A stretch of DNA of 64,000 bases from Sorangiineae bacterium MSr11954 (lineage in GTDB: Bacteria; Myxococcota_A; Polyangia; Polyangiales; Polyangiaceae), in NCBI GenBank assembly GCA_037157815.1, contig CP089984.1, positions 7,120,001 through 7,184,000 on the forward strand, in the 5' to 3' direction. Under the pieces are notes generated by a model. That model saw only the letters and a program-made list of their open reading frames with translations, made no database searches and had not been told where the DNA came from. Below are positions 7,617 to 16,897 of the stretch, piece after piece. The position numbers and the translations under genes were made by a program. Positions within the stretch are counted from its first letter, which is position 1, and each line of letters opens with the position of its first letter.

Positions 7617-8642
7617 TTAGCCCACACGCCAGAGGCCGCGTGCTTCCTCGGCGATGATGTCGGGAAACTCCTCGGGGAAGAAGAGCTTTGCCCCCTCGAT
7701 GCGCCGCACACCGCGCGAGTTGGGGAGGGTGCACGATAGATAATCGGCGCTCACGGGGGAGAAGATGGTGTCGCCCGTTCCCCACACGATGCGGGTTGGT
7801 ACGGTGCAGCGCTGGAGCGCGGACTCGATCCCTTTCAGCGGGTTGGGGTCGAGGCCGATGGCGTAGGCGTTGGTGAGGGCTTTGCGCGCGGGGGAGCTCA
7901 CGAGGGGTGAGAAGTAGACCTCGATGGCCTCGTCGGTGGGATTGGTGGGGTACGTAAAGCACTGTCCGCCGATGCCCTTCGCCGAACGCGAGAACGTTTT
8001 GTCCGCCAGCTGCGGGAGGAACGTCTCGTCGGCAAATTTGCCGGCGTGCGCGGCGGCGATGACGGGCACCACGGCCGCGGGCGGGCTGTCGTTCTCCACG
8101 TCGCACGTGGTGAGGAGCATGGTGCGCACGCGATCGCGGTGCCGGGTGGCAAAGAGCTGCGCCACCGCGCCGCCGCTGTCGTTGGCGATGAGATCGACGG
8201 TGCGAATGGAGAGCTTGTCGAGCAGCGCGACGAGCATGGCGACCTGCGCGGCCGGCGCGACGCTCTGCCCTTTCGCGACCTCCGTGTATCCAAGGCCCAT
8301 GAAATCCGGCGCGATGCACCGGCGAAGGGACGACAGCCGATCGATCGCCCCTCGCCATTGAAAGCTATTCAACGGGAAACCGTGCAGAAACAAAGCGGCG
8401 TCCCCCGTCCCGCGATCCATGTACGCAATTTTTCCAAAGCGGGTATCGGCGAACCTTCGCGCGGCGTGGAAGGCAGCCGCATCCATCGGCTTGGTCGATC
8501 CGGCCGCGCCGCCGGGCCCCACCGCCGGCGTGGCCGCGTGCGCCGCCCGGGGCAGCGCTCCGGCGAGCGCTCCTGCCGCGAGGGTGCTGGCGGCCATTTC
8601 GATGAAGTATCTACGGGGCAATTTCGTCTGCTCGGGGCGCAT
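7617..8642 (-). CDS. Tat-exported alpha/beta hydrolase with Asp nucleophile
   Basis: 341 residues. The N-terminus carries a twin-arginine signal (PRRYFIE followed by an Ala/Leu-rich stretch and an AHA cleavage site near residue 36), so the protein is probably exported folded. The hydrolase core has the oxyanion motif FLHGFPLNSF and the elbow LIANDSGG, where the nucleophile position is aspartate, as in haloalkane dehalogenases and epoxide hydrolases. The acid region IVWGTGDTIFSP is present. The likely reaction is hydrolysis of an epoxide or C-halogen bond, but the substrate is unknown. A good ribosome site (GGAGACGAG) precedes the ATG. The neighbour upstream is another Asp-nucleophile hydrolase on the same strand, 138 bases away. 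Confidence 0.85.
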   Translation of the reverse strand: MRPEQTKLPRRYFIEMAASTLAAGALAGALPRAAHAATPAVGPGGAAGSTKPMDAAAFHAARRFADTRFGKIAYMDRGTGDAALFLHGFPLNSFQWRGAIDRLSSLRRCIAPDFMGLGYTEVAKGQSVAPAAQVAMLVALLDKLSIRTVDLIANDSGGAVAQLFATRHRDRVRTMLLTTCDVENDSPPAAVVPVIAAAHAGKFADETFLPQLADKTFSRSAKGIGGQCFTYPTNPTDEAIEVYFSPLVSSPARKALTNAYAIGLDPNPLKGIESALQRCTVPTRIVWGTGDTIFSPVSADYLSCTLPNSRGVRRIEGAKLFFPEEFPDIIAEEARGLWRVG

Positions 8643-8780
8643 TCTCGTCTCCTTGATGGCCGAGAACGTAGAGCGCGGCCGGGACGAAAACTTGGCGAAT
8701 CTTGCCCTCCGATCGGGGTTTTTACCTCCGTCGAGGCGCTCGAACGCGCAAAACCCGTCGCCGATCGCGGCGGGGACGGA

Positions 8781-9668
8781 TCATCGGCGGGCTCGCCCGA
8801 GAAAGTCCCGCACGAGGGGCACGATCTCGTCGAGGTTCGTCTCGAGGGCCCAGTGGCCGGCCTCGAGCAAATGGAGCTCGGCCTCGGGCACGTCGCGGAG
8901 GTAGGCGCGCGCGGCGCCTTCGGGCATGTAGCCGTCTTGGGGGCCCCAGACGATGAGGGTCTTGGGGCGGTGCTCGCGCAAGTAGGCTTGGTAGCGGGGG
9001 AACCACGTGAGGTTCTCGCGCAGGCCCTCCATCAAGCCGACCATGATTTCACGGCGCCTTGGCGTCTGGAGCAAAGACCAAGCGAGCTTCCAGAGATCGG
9101 GGCTGATTCGCTCCGCGATCGCCTCCGATACCTCGCCGATGAACTCGCCGCGAAAGCCCTCTTCGCTCACCGCCTCCACGAGCTTCTCGCGGACCTCCGG
9201 GGTGGGATTCGCCCAATATCGCTCGAGGGTCTCGTACTTTGGTCCGAGCTGGTCCTCGTAGATGTCTCCATTTTGGATGATGAGGGCGGTGACCCGCTCC
9301 GGCGCCGCGATGGCGAGGCGCAATCCAATCTGCGACCCGTAATCGTGCAGCCAAAGGGCATAACGGGTCAGCTTCTTCGCCGCCGCGAATCGCGCCAAGA
9401 AGGTGGCATAACCGTCGAACGTGTACGAGAACGAGTCGGGGGTGTCGCTGTAGCCGAAGCCTGGATAATCCGGCGCGATCAGGTGCCAGCGATCGGCGAG
9501 CGCCGGCATCAAGTTGCGATATTGATAGGACGAGCACGGATATCCATGCGGCAGGAGGATGGCGGGCGCATCTTCGGGACCGGCCTCGCGATAGAACGTA
9601 CGGACCCCGTCGATGTCGATGGTTCGATGTGTCACTCGATGGCGGTTCATGATGAACGGTTCTTCCAC
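8781..9668 (-). CDS. alpha/beta hydrolase, epoxide hydrolase/dehalogenase-like
   Basis: 295-residue cytosolic hydrolase. The motifs are LLPHGYPCSSYQYR (oxyanion hole), DYPGFGYSDTP, the nucleophile elbow WLHDYGSQIG with aspartate in place of serine, VWGPQDGYMP (acid) and EAGHWALE (catalytic histidine). This combination fits epoxide hydrolases and haloalkane dehalogenases. A GTG start at 9668 with GAGGGA six bases upstream is preferred over the ATG at 9650. It lies upstream of the Tat-exported hydrolase of the same general class, so the two may act on the same kind of substrate inside and outside the membrane; this is inference. Confidence 0.85.
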   Translation of the reverse strand: MEEPFIMNRHRVTHRTIDIDGVRTFYREAGPEDAPAILLPHGYPCSSYQYRNLMPALADRWHLIAPDYPGFGYSDTPDSFSYTFDGYATFLARFAAAKKLTRYALWLHDYGSQIGLRLAIAAPERVTALIIQNGDIYEDQLGPKYETLERYWANPTPEVREKLVEAVSEEGFRGEFIGEVSEAIAERISPDLWKLAWSLLQTPRRREIMVGLMEGLRENLTWFPRYQAYLREHRPKTLIVWGPQDGYMPEGAARAYLRDVPEAELHLLEAGHWALETNLDEIVPLVRDFLGRARR

Positions 9669-10010
9669 GTAGGGTCCCTCGATGCCCGCCGAAAAAGGCT
9701 TGGCTCATGCGGGTTTACGGCACGGCCATCGACGCCACGGGATCGAGCCGCCCTGCCCCATCGAAGTAGATCAATCGACGGCGGAAATGAATGAAGAGGG
9801 AGGAAAAGCCACTAAGCGCCCGGCAGCGGAAAACGTGCCGGCCGCCACCGGCGACGCCGTGCGCGCGAAGGAACCATGGTTTCCGTAAAGGAACGCTCGT
9901 TTCCGAAGTTGGCGGCGACGCGATTCGCGATCACCCGCGATTGCGCGCGAATGACCGCAGATTCGATCTCGGGCGCGCGTGTTGCACTTTCCACGACACG
10001 GAGGTGATTC
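9669..10010. other. divergent intergenic region
   Basis: This stretch separates the hydrolase (minus) and the SGNH esterase (plus) and must hold both promoters. It is less GC-rich than the genes. No convincing promoter pair, repeat or RNA gene could be picked out. Confidence 0.5.
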
Positions 10011-11186
10011 ATGCGATTGCGGTGTGCAGGGAGCATGGGGGTGCTCGTACTTTCACAATGCTTTCTCGCGTGCTCGTCGTCGTCCTCGGACACCCCGGGG
10101 ACGCCCATCGAGCTTCGAGGTGATTACGGATCGAGCGGCGGCGGCCCCATTCGGGAGATCAACTTCGTCGACGACACGCACTATCTCTTGTGGCGCAGCC
10201 CGTGCGCCGAGGGCGAGCAACCCGAGCCCGGCTCGGATCGATGCCGCGAGAGCGGCGCGTATGCGTTGAACGAGGCTCGCACCGAGCTCTCCCTGACGAA
10301 CGCGGAGACGGGCGAGACGAAGAAGATGCCGTTCCGCTCCTTGGGCGCGAAGACGTCGATGGTGGATGGATCCCATACGGGCAGCGCGCTGCACCCCCAA
10401 AGCGGCGGGCTCACGAACGACGGCGGCGTCTCCTTGGTTCAAAAGCCCGTATCCCTCGCCTCCTCCTTCGAGGCCGGGGCGCAACAATTTCAGCGAGGGG
10501 TCTATGTGGCCCTGGGCGACTCCTATGCATCGGGCTTGGGCACGCGCCAATACACGGACGATGGCTGCAAACGTTCGGACTTCGCCTATGCCAAGTTGAT
10601 CGCCGATGCGCGAGGGTACGAGCTCAAACACGTGGCGTGCCAGGGTGACAAGATCCCCCAGGTGGAAGGTCAGTTGAGCGCCCTCTCGAGCGATACCACC
10701 TTGGTGACGCTCTCCGTCGGAGGCAACGATACCGGATTTTCCGATGTCATCACGCAATGCGCGAAGCCCGCGCCCTGGGACTGCTGGGACGATATCAACG
10801 GGGCCACCCGGTTCATCAACAACGAGCTCGAGGGGAAGCTGGACGGTCTTTACAAGAACATCCGGTCGAAGGCGCCCAATGCGCGGGTCTTCATCATTGG
10901 TTACCCGAAGTTGCTCAGCGGTCGCGAATGCAATTTCATCGCGCACATCAGCAACGGCGAGCAGACGCAGCTCAACAACGTCGCCAATCGGCTTTCGGCC
11001 AAGATCGAGAGCGTCGCCCGCTCGAATGGATTCGAATACATCGACGCCCGCGAGGCGTTCAAGGACCACGCGGTGTGCGCCGACCAAGAGTGGATCAATG
11101 GCACGGCGTTTACCGTGGACGAATCGTTCCATCCGAACCGCGACGGCCACAGAGGCTACAAGGAGCTGATCGTTCCGAAGCTGTAG
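10011..11186 (+). CDS. SGNH/GDSL-family esterase lipoprotein
   Basis: 391-residue lipoprotein with a textbook ribosome site (GGAGGTGATT) before its ATG. The signal peptide ends at the lipobox FLAC, followed by a serine-rich linker. The first 160 residues form an extra region of unknown role. The SGNH hydrolase domain then shows block I (ALGDSYASG, nucleophile about Ser171), block III (VGGNDTG) and block V (DESFHPN, with His374). It resembles the secreted actinobacterial-type GDSL esterases/lipases that act on acyl esters. It probably works on the outer surface or in the periplasm. It converges with the AraC regulator with only 13 bases between the stop codons. Confidence 0.9.
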   Translation: MRLRCAGSMGVLVLSQCFLACSSSSSDTPGTPIELRGDYGSSGGGPIREINFVDDTHYLLWRSPCAEGEQPEPGSDRCRESGAYALNEARTELSLTNAETGETKKMPFRSLGAKTSMVDGSHTGSALHPQSGGLTNDGGVSLVQKPVSLASSFEAGAQQFQRGVYVALGDSYASGLGTRQYTDDGCKRSDFAYAKLIADARGYELKHVACQGDKIPQVEGQLSALSSDTTLVTLSVGGNDTGFSDVITQCAKPAPWDCWDDINGATRFINNELEGKLDGLYKNIRSKAPNARVFIIGYPKLLSGRECNFIAHISNGEQTQLNNVANRLSAKIESVARSNGFEYIDAREAFKDHAVCADQEWINGTAFTVDESFHPNRDGHRGYKELIVPKL

Positions 11187-11199
11187 CCACCGCCCGACG

Positions 11200-12249
11200 T
11201 CATTGCGTCATCGTCAGGCGCTCGCGCCGCAGCTTGCGGGCGGTGGTTCCGTACCATCGCAGGATTGCGCGCTCGAATCCGCGCCGGCCGGCATATCCGA
11301 GGAGGGACGCGATGGCGTCGATGTTGAGCTCGGGCTCGCGCAAATACGATTCGACGAGCTCGCGGCGCACTTCGTCGACCTCGCTCGCGAACGATCGCTG
11401 GGTGGCGGCGAGCCGCCGCTGCAAGGTGCGGGGGCTCATTCGCAGCTGCCACGCGACCCCTGGCAACGAGGGGGCTTTGTGTTCGTGCAAGCAGCGCCGG
11501 ATCTTTTCGCGCACGTGCGGGACGGGATCCTCGTCGTCGTCGGAACGCGACGGCAGAAGGGTCTCGGCGCAGCGGTCGAGCCAAGGGAGCAAGGTTTCAT
11601 CGTGCGTCACGATGGGAAGCGTGAGGATTTGCTCGTCGAGCACGAGCTGGTTGCGCTTCATTCCAAAATGGATGTTCGTCGTTCCGAAGTGGGCTTCGAG
11701 CTCCGAAATGTCGGGTGGGGCCTCGTGCGCGAGCTCGACCCGCGTCGCGCAGACCGGGCTCTCCGTGAGCTCGCGCACGAAGCGATGGAAGATGGCCATC
11801 GTAAACTCGTTCCCGTGCCGTCCGACGCACGAGGGCTCGCCCGGCACGTGGTGCGCGATGATGAACTCGCCTGCGACGGTCCGCGCTTCCAGTCGCACGG
11901 TCTCCGACAACAATCCCAAATACTGCACCGTACGCGCAAAGCCTTCGGCGACGTTTGGCGCGTTTCGGACGGCGTACTCCAAGATGCCATAGCTCCCGCG
12001 GGGGGTCCCCTGGGCTACGTGGAGCCCGAGAAAAGGGTCCCCCAGGCGCTCGGCGGCCAAATCGCTGACGGCGCGGTAGCTCACGAGAGGGACCGAAATC
12101 TCCTCGATCATCCCGCCGTTCGGCTCGGGCAGATACAGCTCGTGCCAGATGTCGGTGGCTATCTTCCCCGCCCCGTTTGCGCGCATCCATCCAAAGAGCA
12201 ATGCGAGAAACTGCGAACGGATCATAAGGGGCATTTGTAAGTCGGGCAT
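11200..12249 (-). CDS. AraC-family transcriptional regulator
   Basis: 349 residues, starting at 12249 after a GGAGGA ribosome site. The N-terminal two-thirds resemble the sensor domain of the OruR/ArgR-type AraC subfamily (GDPFLGLHVAQGTPRGSYGILEYAVRNAPN). The C-terminal 100 residues hold two helix-turn-helix motifs (SPRTLQRRLAATQRSFASEVDEVR and NIDAIASLLGYAGRRGFERAILRWYG). It should bind DNA as a regulator responding to a small ligand. Target genes are not evident; candidates are the adjacent esterase or the hydrolases further upstream. Confidence 0.9.
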   Translation of the reverse strand: MPDLQMPLMIRSQFLALLFGWMRANGAGKIATDIWHELYLPEPNGGMIEEISVPLVSYRAVSDLAAERLGDPFLGLHVAQGTPRGSYGILEYAVRNAPNVAEGFARTVQYLGLLSETVRLEARTVAGEFIIAHHVPGEPSCVGRHGNEFTMAIFHRFVRELTESPVCATRVELAHEAPPDISELEAHFGTTNIHFGMKRNQLVLDEQILTLPIVTHDETLLPWLDRCAETLLPSRSDDDEDPVPHVREKIRRCLHEHKAPSLPGVAWQLRMSPRTLQRRLAATQRSFASEVDEVRRELVESYLREPELNIDAIASLLGYAGRRGFERAILRWYGTTARKLRRERLTMTQ

Positions 12250-12455
12250 AAGGATCCTCCCCAGTGAATTGGGGCATGAGGCGCCATTCCGCCACGGCCC
12301 AGGCGAAAAAGGCGCGAATTGTCGATGGCGGCGAAACATCGCGCCTTCACCGAGACGCGATGCGGCGGCATGAAAAGACGGATTCTGGCGTGACAAGACC
12401 TATTTCGAAACGAGACAGCGCGCTCATACAATCTTCCTCAACGAATGCTCGATTG

Positions 12456-13020
12456 TCAATGTGAGTACATTCCGAGCATGACCAGCCCGGCTGGTGCGTT
12501 TGGAAACCATCGCACGCAGGGCGGGTCGCCCCCATGCGCGGGCCTACGAGCATGCGGCGCTAACGCGCTTTGCGCTTTCGAAAACGTGCACGAGGGCATC
12601 GCCCCCGGCGGTGATGGTGAGCCATTGCCGATGACGGCGGCCATGACGGGGTCGAGCCCGCCCAGCGCGCCCGCCACGGCAAGCAAGCGCCCGAGTCCGC
12701 CTTCGGGCAGCCCACGTCCCCGAGGGTCCCCCCCTGGATTCGTGAACGACGCTCCGCCCGAGTCCCCTGCCTCGACGGCGAGCGCCATGTACGAGCCGGT
12801 GCCGGCCGGTGAGCAGCAGCCCCGGGATGGCCAAGCCACCGGTCACGATCGCCCATACGCCCTTGGCGATCGGCCCTTGCGTGTTCTTGGTGATGGCGGC
12901 CGTGACCTCCCCGCCCCTTGAAGACCAACCACGTGTCCCCGCCTCGGCGGCCTGCGGCGCGTCGCCCGACGGCCCTCCCCCTCGTAAAGAATGTACACCG
13001 CGCCAATGGAATTCGAACAT
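12456..13020 (-). pseudogene. possible decayed membrane-protein gene
   Basis: The 12250-13145 gap has no intact convincing gene. On the minus strand a protein-like stretch begins near 13020 and includes the hydrophobic segment GVWAIVTGGLAIPGLLLTG. It then seems to shift frame into GTGSYMALAVEAG and a further hydrophobic run near 12640. Such frame-broken hydrophobic pieces look like an eroded membrane protein, but compositional chance is possible. The rest of the gap shows nothing clear. Confidence 0.25.
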
Positions 13021-13145
13021 GTGGAGTTCGCGCCTTGTGCACATCGAATCGCGAGCGTTCGAAACGGACGCAATCCCGTCCCTCGAAGACGCCCGCGCGC
13101 GGATTCGGGCCCAACCAAGCCGCCGCTCGGGTACAATCGGCGCAC

Positions 13146-15326
13146 ATGTTCGAACGCGCTCGCCTCTCGCTCGGCCTCGGCCTTCTGCTTGCCATTGTCG
13201 CCGCACCGCACTGTTCCCGCTCGGATGTAGCGTATCCCAACGATCCCAAAGCCGACGCGGGGACCGATGGCGCTTCCACGCCGCCCGATCCCCACGCGGT
13301 GCCCAGCGTTCGCACTGGACAAAACGAGGTATTTTACTTCGTCCTCCCGGACCGTTTTGCCAATGGCGCGGCGGCCAACGATACGGGCGGTAGCTCGGGC
13401 CAACCCATCGAGCACGGATTTTTGCCGGCCGATAAAGGCTACTACCACGGCGGCGATCTGGCGGGGCTGGTGGCGAAGCTCGATTACATCAAGGGCTTGG
13501 GGACCACCGCCATTTGGACGGGGCCCATCTTCAAGAACCGCCCCGTGCAAGGCAATGGCACCCTCGAGGGCTCCTCCGCCGGGTACCATGGCTATTGGAC
13601 GACCGACTACACGCAAATCGATCCCCACTTTGGCACCAACGCCGATCTCACCCGCCTGGTCGAGGCGGCGCATGCGCGCGGCATCAAAATTTTCTTCGAT
13701 ATCATCGTCAACCATACGGCCGATGTCATCTCGTACCGCGAGGGGACGTACTCCTACCGCGCCAAGCTGGCCTACCCCTACCGGGACGCGAGCGGACGAA
13801 CCTTCGACGATCGCGATCACGCGGGCCGCCCCACCTTTCCGGCGCTCGATGCGCAGAAGAGCTTCCCGTACACGCCGGTGTTTCGCTCGGCCGCCGATGC
13901 GACCGTCAAGGTGCCATCGTGGTTGAACGATCCCACCATGTATCACAATCGCGGTGACACCACCTTTACGGGCGAGGACTCGCTCTATGGCGATTTCTTC
14001 GGCCTGGACGATCTGTTCACCGAGCGCGCGGAGGTCGTGCGCGGCATGATCGACATTCACCAGAAATGGATTCACGACTTCGGGATCGACGGCTTCCGCG
14101 TCGATACGGCCAGGCATGTCAACGATGAGTTCTGGCAGCAGTTCGTCCCCGAGATCCTGGCGTACGCGCGCGCCCAGGGTAAGCCGGACTTTTTCGTCTT
14201 TGGCGAGGTGTCGGAGCCCCCTACCCCCGATTACCTGTCGCATTTCACGGGGGTCGCGCGCTTTCCGGCGGTGCTGGACTTCGCGTTTCAAAAGGCCGCG
14301 CGCGCCTTTGCATCCGGCGGGGGCAACACCGATGCCTTGCGCGATTTCTTCCGGGGCGATGACTATTACATCGACGCGGACTCCAACGCCTATGCGCTGC
14401 CGACATTCCTCGGAAACCACGATATGGGGCGCTTCGGCTATTTTCTGCGGACCGACAACCCCGGCGCCGCCGACGACGAGCTCTTGGCGCGCGATCTCTT
14501 GGGGCACGCCCTCATGTATTTCACCCGGGGAATGCCCGTCGTCTACTACGGCGACGAGCAAGGTTTCACCGGCGATGGCAACGACAAAGACGCCCGGGAG
14601 GACATGTTCGCCAGCCAAGTCGCGACCTACAACGACAACGATTTGATCGGCACCGACGCCTCCACCAAGACCGACAACTACGAGCCCCAGCACAAGATTT
14701 ACCGCGCCTTGCGCGAGCTCGGGGCGTTGCGGAGCGCGCACCCCGCGCTGCGGAGCGGCGCTCAAATTCAGCGCCTATCGAGCGCCGAGTCGGGCGTCTT
14801 TGCGTTCTCGCGCATCGATCGAAACGAGCCCGTCGAATACGTGGTGGCGCTCAACAACGCCAAGCAGCCCAAGACGGTCACGGTGCCGACTTACATGAAG
14901 AATACACGTTTCCAAGGGCTCTATCCGGCAGGCACCGCGGCGCAGACCTCGGGCGAGGACCAGGGGCTCGCCATCACGGTCCCTGCGCTCGGCGCCGTCG
15001 TGTACCGCGCCGAGGCCAAGGTGGCCTCGCGCGCGTCGGCCCCGAACATCGCCTTCGTCACGCCGGCTCAGGACTCCATCATCCGCGGCAGGAAGGAGCT
15101 TCGCGCCGAGCTGGACGCGGACGTGCCCGCGGAGGTGTCCTTTGCCATCCAGCGCGACAGCGAGTCGGGCTGGACGCACATCGGCACGGACGATAACCCG
15201 CCGTACCGTGTCTTTTACGATACGACGGGCATCGCGGCCGGGACGCGGGTGAGGCTCAAGGCCATCGTGCGCGATCACGCGGGCAACGAGCGCTCCGCCG
15301 AGACGGGCGCCGTCGTGGGAAATTGA
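13146..15326 (+). CDS. secreted GH13 alpha-amylase-type glycosidase
   Basis: 726 residues. The N-terminal hydrophobic signal ends near APHC, a poor but possible lipobox, so the protein is secreted or membrane-anchored. The GH13 (beta/alpha)8 domain spans about residues 55-540, with the nucleophile Asp320 (GFRVDTARH), acid Glu354 (FGEVSE) and third acid Asp426 (LGNHD). A beta-sandwich C-domain follows, then an added Ig-like domain (about 630-726, starting APNIAFVTPAQDS) that may bind carbohydrate or act as a spacer. It likely hydrolyses starch or glycogen outside the cell. The ATG at 13146 was chosen as the one that opens the signal peptide; no clear ribosome site is seen. Confidence 0.92.
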   Translation: MFERARLSLGLGLLLAIVAAPHCSRSDVAYPNDPKADAGTDGASTPPDPHAVPSVRTGQNEVFYFVLPDRFANGAAANDTGGSSGQPIEHGFLPADKGYYHGGDLAGLVAKLDYIKGLGTTAIWTGPIFKNRPVQGNGTLEGSSAGYHGYWTTDYTQIDPHFGTNADLTRLVEAAHARGIKIFFDIIVNHTADVISYREGTYSYRAKLAYPYRDASGRTFDDRDHAGRPTFPALDAQKSFPYTPVFRSAADATVKVPSWLNDPTMYHNRGDTTFTGEDSLYGDFFGLDDLFTERAEVVRGMIDIHQKWIHDFGIDGFRVDTARHVNDEFWQQFVPEILAYARAQGKPDFFVFGEVSEPPTPDYLSHFTGVARFPAVLDFAFQKAARAFASGGGNTDALRDFFRGDDYYIDADSNAYALPTFLGNHDMGRFGYFLRTDNPGAADDELLARDLLGHALMYFTRGMPVVYYGDEQGFTGDGNDKDAREDMFASQVATYNDNDLIGTDASTKTDNYEPQHKIYRALRELGALRSAHPALRSGAQIQRLSSAESGVFAFSRIDRNEPVEYVVALNNAKQPKTVTVPTYMKNTRFQGLYPAGTAAQTSGEDQGLAITVPALGAVVYRAEAKVASRASAPNIAFVTPAQDSIIRGRKELRAELDADVPAEVSFAIQRDSESGWTHIGTDDNPPYRVFYDTTGIAAGTRVRLKAIVRDHAGNERSAETGAVVGN

Positions 15327-15356
15327 CGGCGGCCGCAGCGCGCGGGGTGGATGGGC

Positions 15357-15884
15357 CTAGGCAGCGTCCATCGTCGCGCGCCGGAGGGAATCGATGAGGA
15401 CGAGCGCGACGCCGGGGAAGATCCCAAACTGAATCTCCGGGTGGTGCTTCAAGAAGTACTTCACGAGCCACCCGAGCGACGAAGCATCGAACTCACCGTT
15501 TCCCTCCACCAGGCACGCCTTGCCGTCATCGATCGACTTCAGATCGAAGCGAAGACGGATGTCGCGAGGTTCCCCCGACGTCCACCGCAGCTCGAGCCAT
15601 TGCTCCGGCTCGTAGGTGGCGTGGGCGCTGAATTCGAATCCGACCGAGAAGAAGCCAACTTTGAACTTCAACTCGAAGCTCACATGGTCGCCTTGCCGCC
15701 GGACCCGATGCACCATCGGCAGATAACGCGCGTACCGCTCGACATCTTGAACCGCAGCCCAAACCGTGCCGACAGGTCGGTCGATACGGGCCACGGCCGC
15801 CGCGCCCCGCGGGCGCCCATCGCTGCCGAGACGAACTTTTATGATGGGATCCGAGTTATTTGCAGTGTCGATGTCGATGGCCAT
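15357..15884 (-). CDS. SRPBCC-family (polyketide cyclase/START-like) protein
   Basis: 175-residue cytosolic protein with the SRPBCC fold signature: an N-terminal ARIDRPVGTVWAAVQDVERYARYLP strand-helix, a beta-rich middle, and a long C-terminal helix (about 150-172). Relatives bind hydrophobic ligands or help in cyclisation and lipid transfer. A GAGCGAGG ribosome site precedes the ATG. It converges with the amylase gene (30-base gap) and shares its strand with the CHRD protein behind it. No specific ligand can be named. Confidence 0.75.
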   Translation of the reverse strand: MAIDIDTANNSDPIIKVRLGSDGRPRGAAAVARIDRPVGTVWAAVQDVERYARYLPMVHRVRRQGDHVSFELKFKVGFFSVGFEFSAHATYEPEQWLELRWTSGEPRDIRLRFDLKSIDDGKACLVEGNGEFDASSLGWLVKYFLKHHPEIQFGIFPGVALVLIDSLRRATMDAA

Positions 15885-15975
15885 ACCGTCCTCGCTCCGT
15901 GGACGCTGAGCATCGCATCAGAACGAACGTAGACCAACAGGATCGCTAAAAACGGGACACCCGCCCCACCGGACG

Positions 15976-16518
15976 CTAGAACGCGTTGAAGTCGTCCCGC
16001 TCGTCGTCGCCCCGGCGCCCCTCGAAGATCTGTCCGCGAATTTCACCGGCGGGATACTTGGCGGAGTGGATGTTCGAATAGGTGACCCCGCGTCGAATGG
16101 CGCGAAGGACCTCGGGCAGCGCGCCGGGATCGATCCCCTGCCCCACCGGGCCGAGGACGTCGGCCGCTTGCACCGTGCCGGAGATGGTTCCGCTGGTGCC
16201 CGTGGGGCACGCGGGTTTGCCGCCGCCCCCGCAGAAGAAGAACGTCACGCCGCCGTTGGTGGCCCTGGCCCCGAAGTGCACATGGGCGACGGTGGGCGGC
16301 CCCGAGAGATCGGAATACTCGATCGCGAAGTTGATGGTGGCGTCGTCGCGGCCCACGGTCAGGGTCGTGCGCCCCCTCGCCTGGCTCGCGTTCGCCGGCA
16401 CCTCGTTGTAACCGCGCATGATCGCATGAAAGCGCGTCTCTTCGCGGCCTCCCATGGCTGACCCACTTTGAATCAAGCAACACGCCGATACGACCGTGAC
16501 AATCCATGCTTTTCGCAT
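15976..16518 (-). CDS. secreted CHRD-domain protein
   Basis: 180 residues. The start at 16518 has GGAGG five bases upstream; a longer frame begins at 16572 but lacks a site. A signal peptide (about 1-25) is followed by one CHRD domain: NEVPANASQARGR, then VAHVHFGARATNGGV, and the closing GVTYSNIHSAKYPAGEIRGQI. CHRD domains are found in chordin and in many bacterial exported proteins of unknown role. The short acidic tail DDERDDFNAF is unusual. It is probably periplasmic or extracellular. Confidence 0.85.
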   Translation of the reverse strand: MRKAWIVTVVSACCLIQSGSAMGGREETRFHAIMRGYNEVPANASQARGRTTLTVGRDDATINFAIEYSDLSGPPTVAHVHFGARATNGGVTFFFCGGGGKPACPTGTSGTISGTVQAADVLGPVGQGIDPGALPEVLRAIRRGVTYSNIHSAKYPAGEIRGQIFEGRRGDDERDDFNAF

Positions 16519-16808
16519 CGCATCCTCCGAGCTCGGAGCGAGGGTAGGCCCGTGCGCCATGCGCGGGTCCATCCTCGCGTGTCCGTGTTCTTTGCCGCAA
16601 TCGGGCTCGCAGCACGAACGGCCTTATTCACTCCGCGCGCGGGCGGCAATGCAGAAAAGCAGCTGCGATCGGTATTTCGCGATCGAGCACAATCGTATGT
16701 CCACTCGTATGCCGGATAGTGCTCGTTTTATGGATCATAAAAGTCGAATTTTCGAGCTTCTACCCATGCAACGCGGACATCTTCATGCAGTTTGCACATC
16801 GAAATGAC
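16519..16808. other. intergenic region between the CHRD gene and chitinase terminator
   Basis: It holds the upstream region of the CHRD gene. The part around 16680-16800 is comparatively AT-rich. No open frame with a ribosome site and no RNA gene could be supported. Confidence 0.45.
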
Positions 16809-16841
16809 GAAGCGGCGCTCCCGAGAACGGGGCGCCGCTTC
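16809..16841 (-). terminator. hairpin terminator downstream of chitinase
   Basis: The arms GAAGCGGCGCTCCC and GGGGCGCCGCTTC pair almost perfectly around a 6-base loop. The hairpin lies about 57 bases after the stop codon of the minus-strand chitinase, with a modest T-containing stretch following in that direction. Confidence 0.7.
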
Positions 16842-16897
16842 CTGACTGCGTGAACGATGTTCGGACCGCGGGCGATGCGCCGCGATCCGGATGCGAT

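Noticed and set aside
8046-9794. Long plus-strand open frame
   Set aside because: It covers two clear minus-strand hydrolases and shows only compositional Arg/Gly/His bias.
12843-14765. Long minus-strand open frame opposite the amylase
   Set aside because: Antisense to a complete GH13 gene with all catalytic residues; Val/Gly/Arg-rich without domain motifs.
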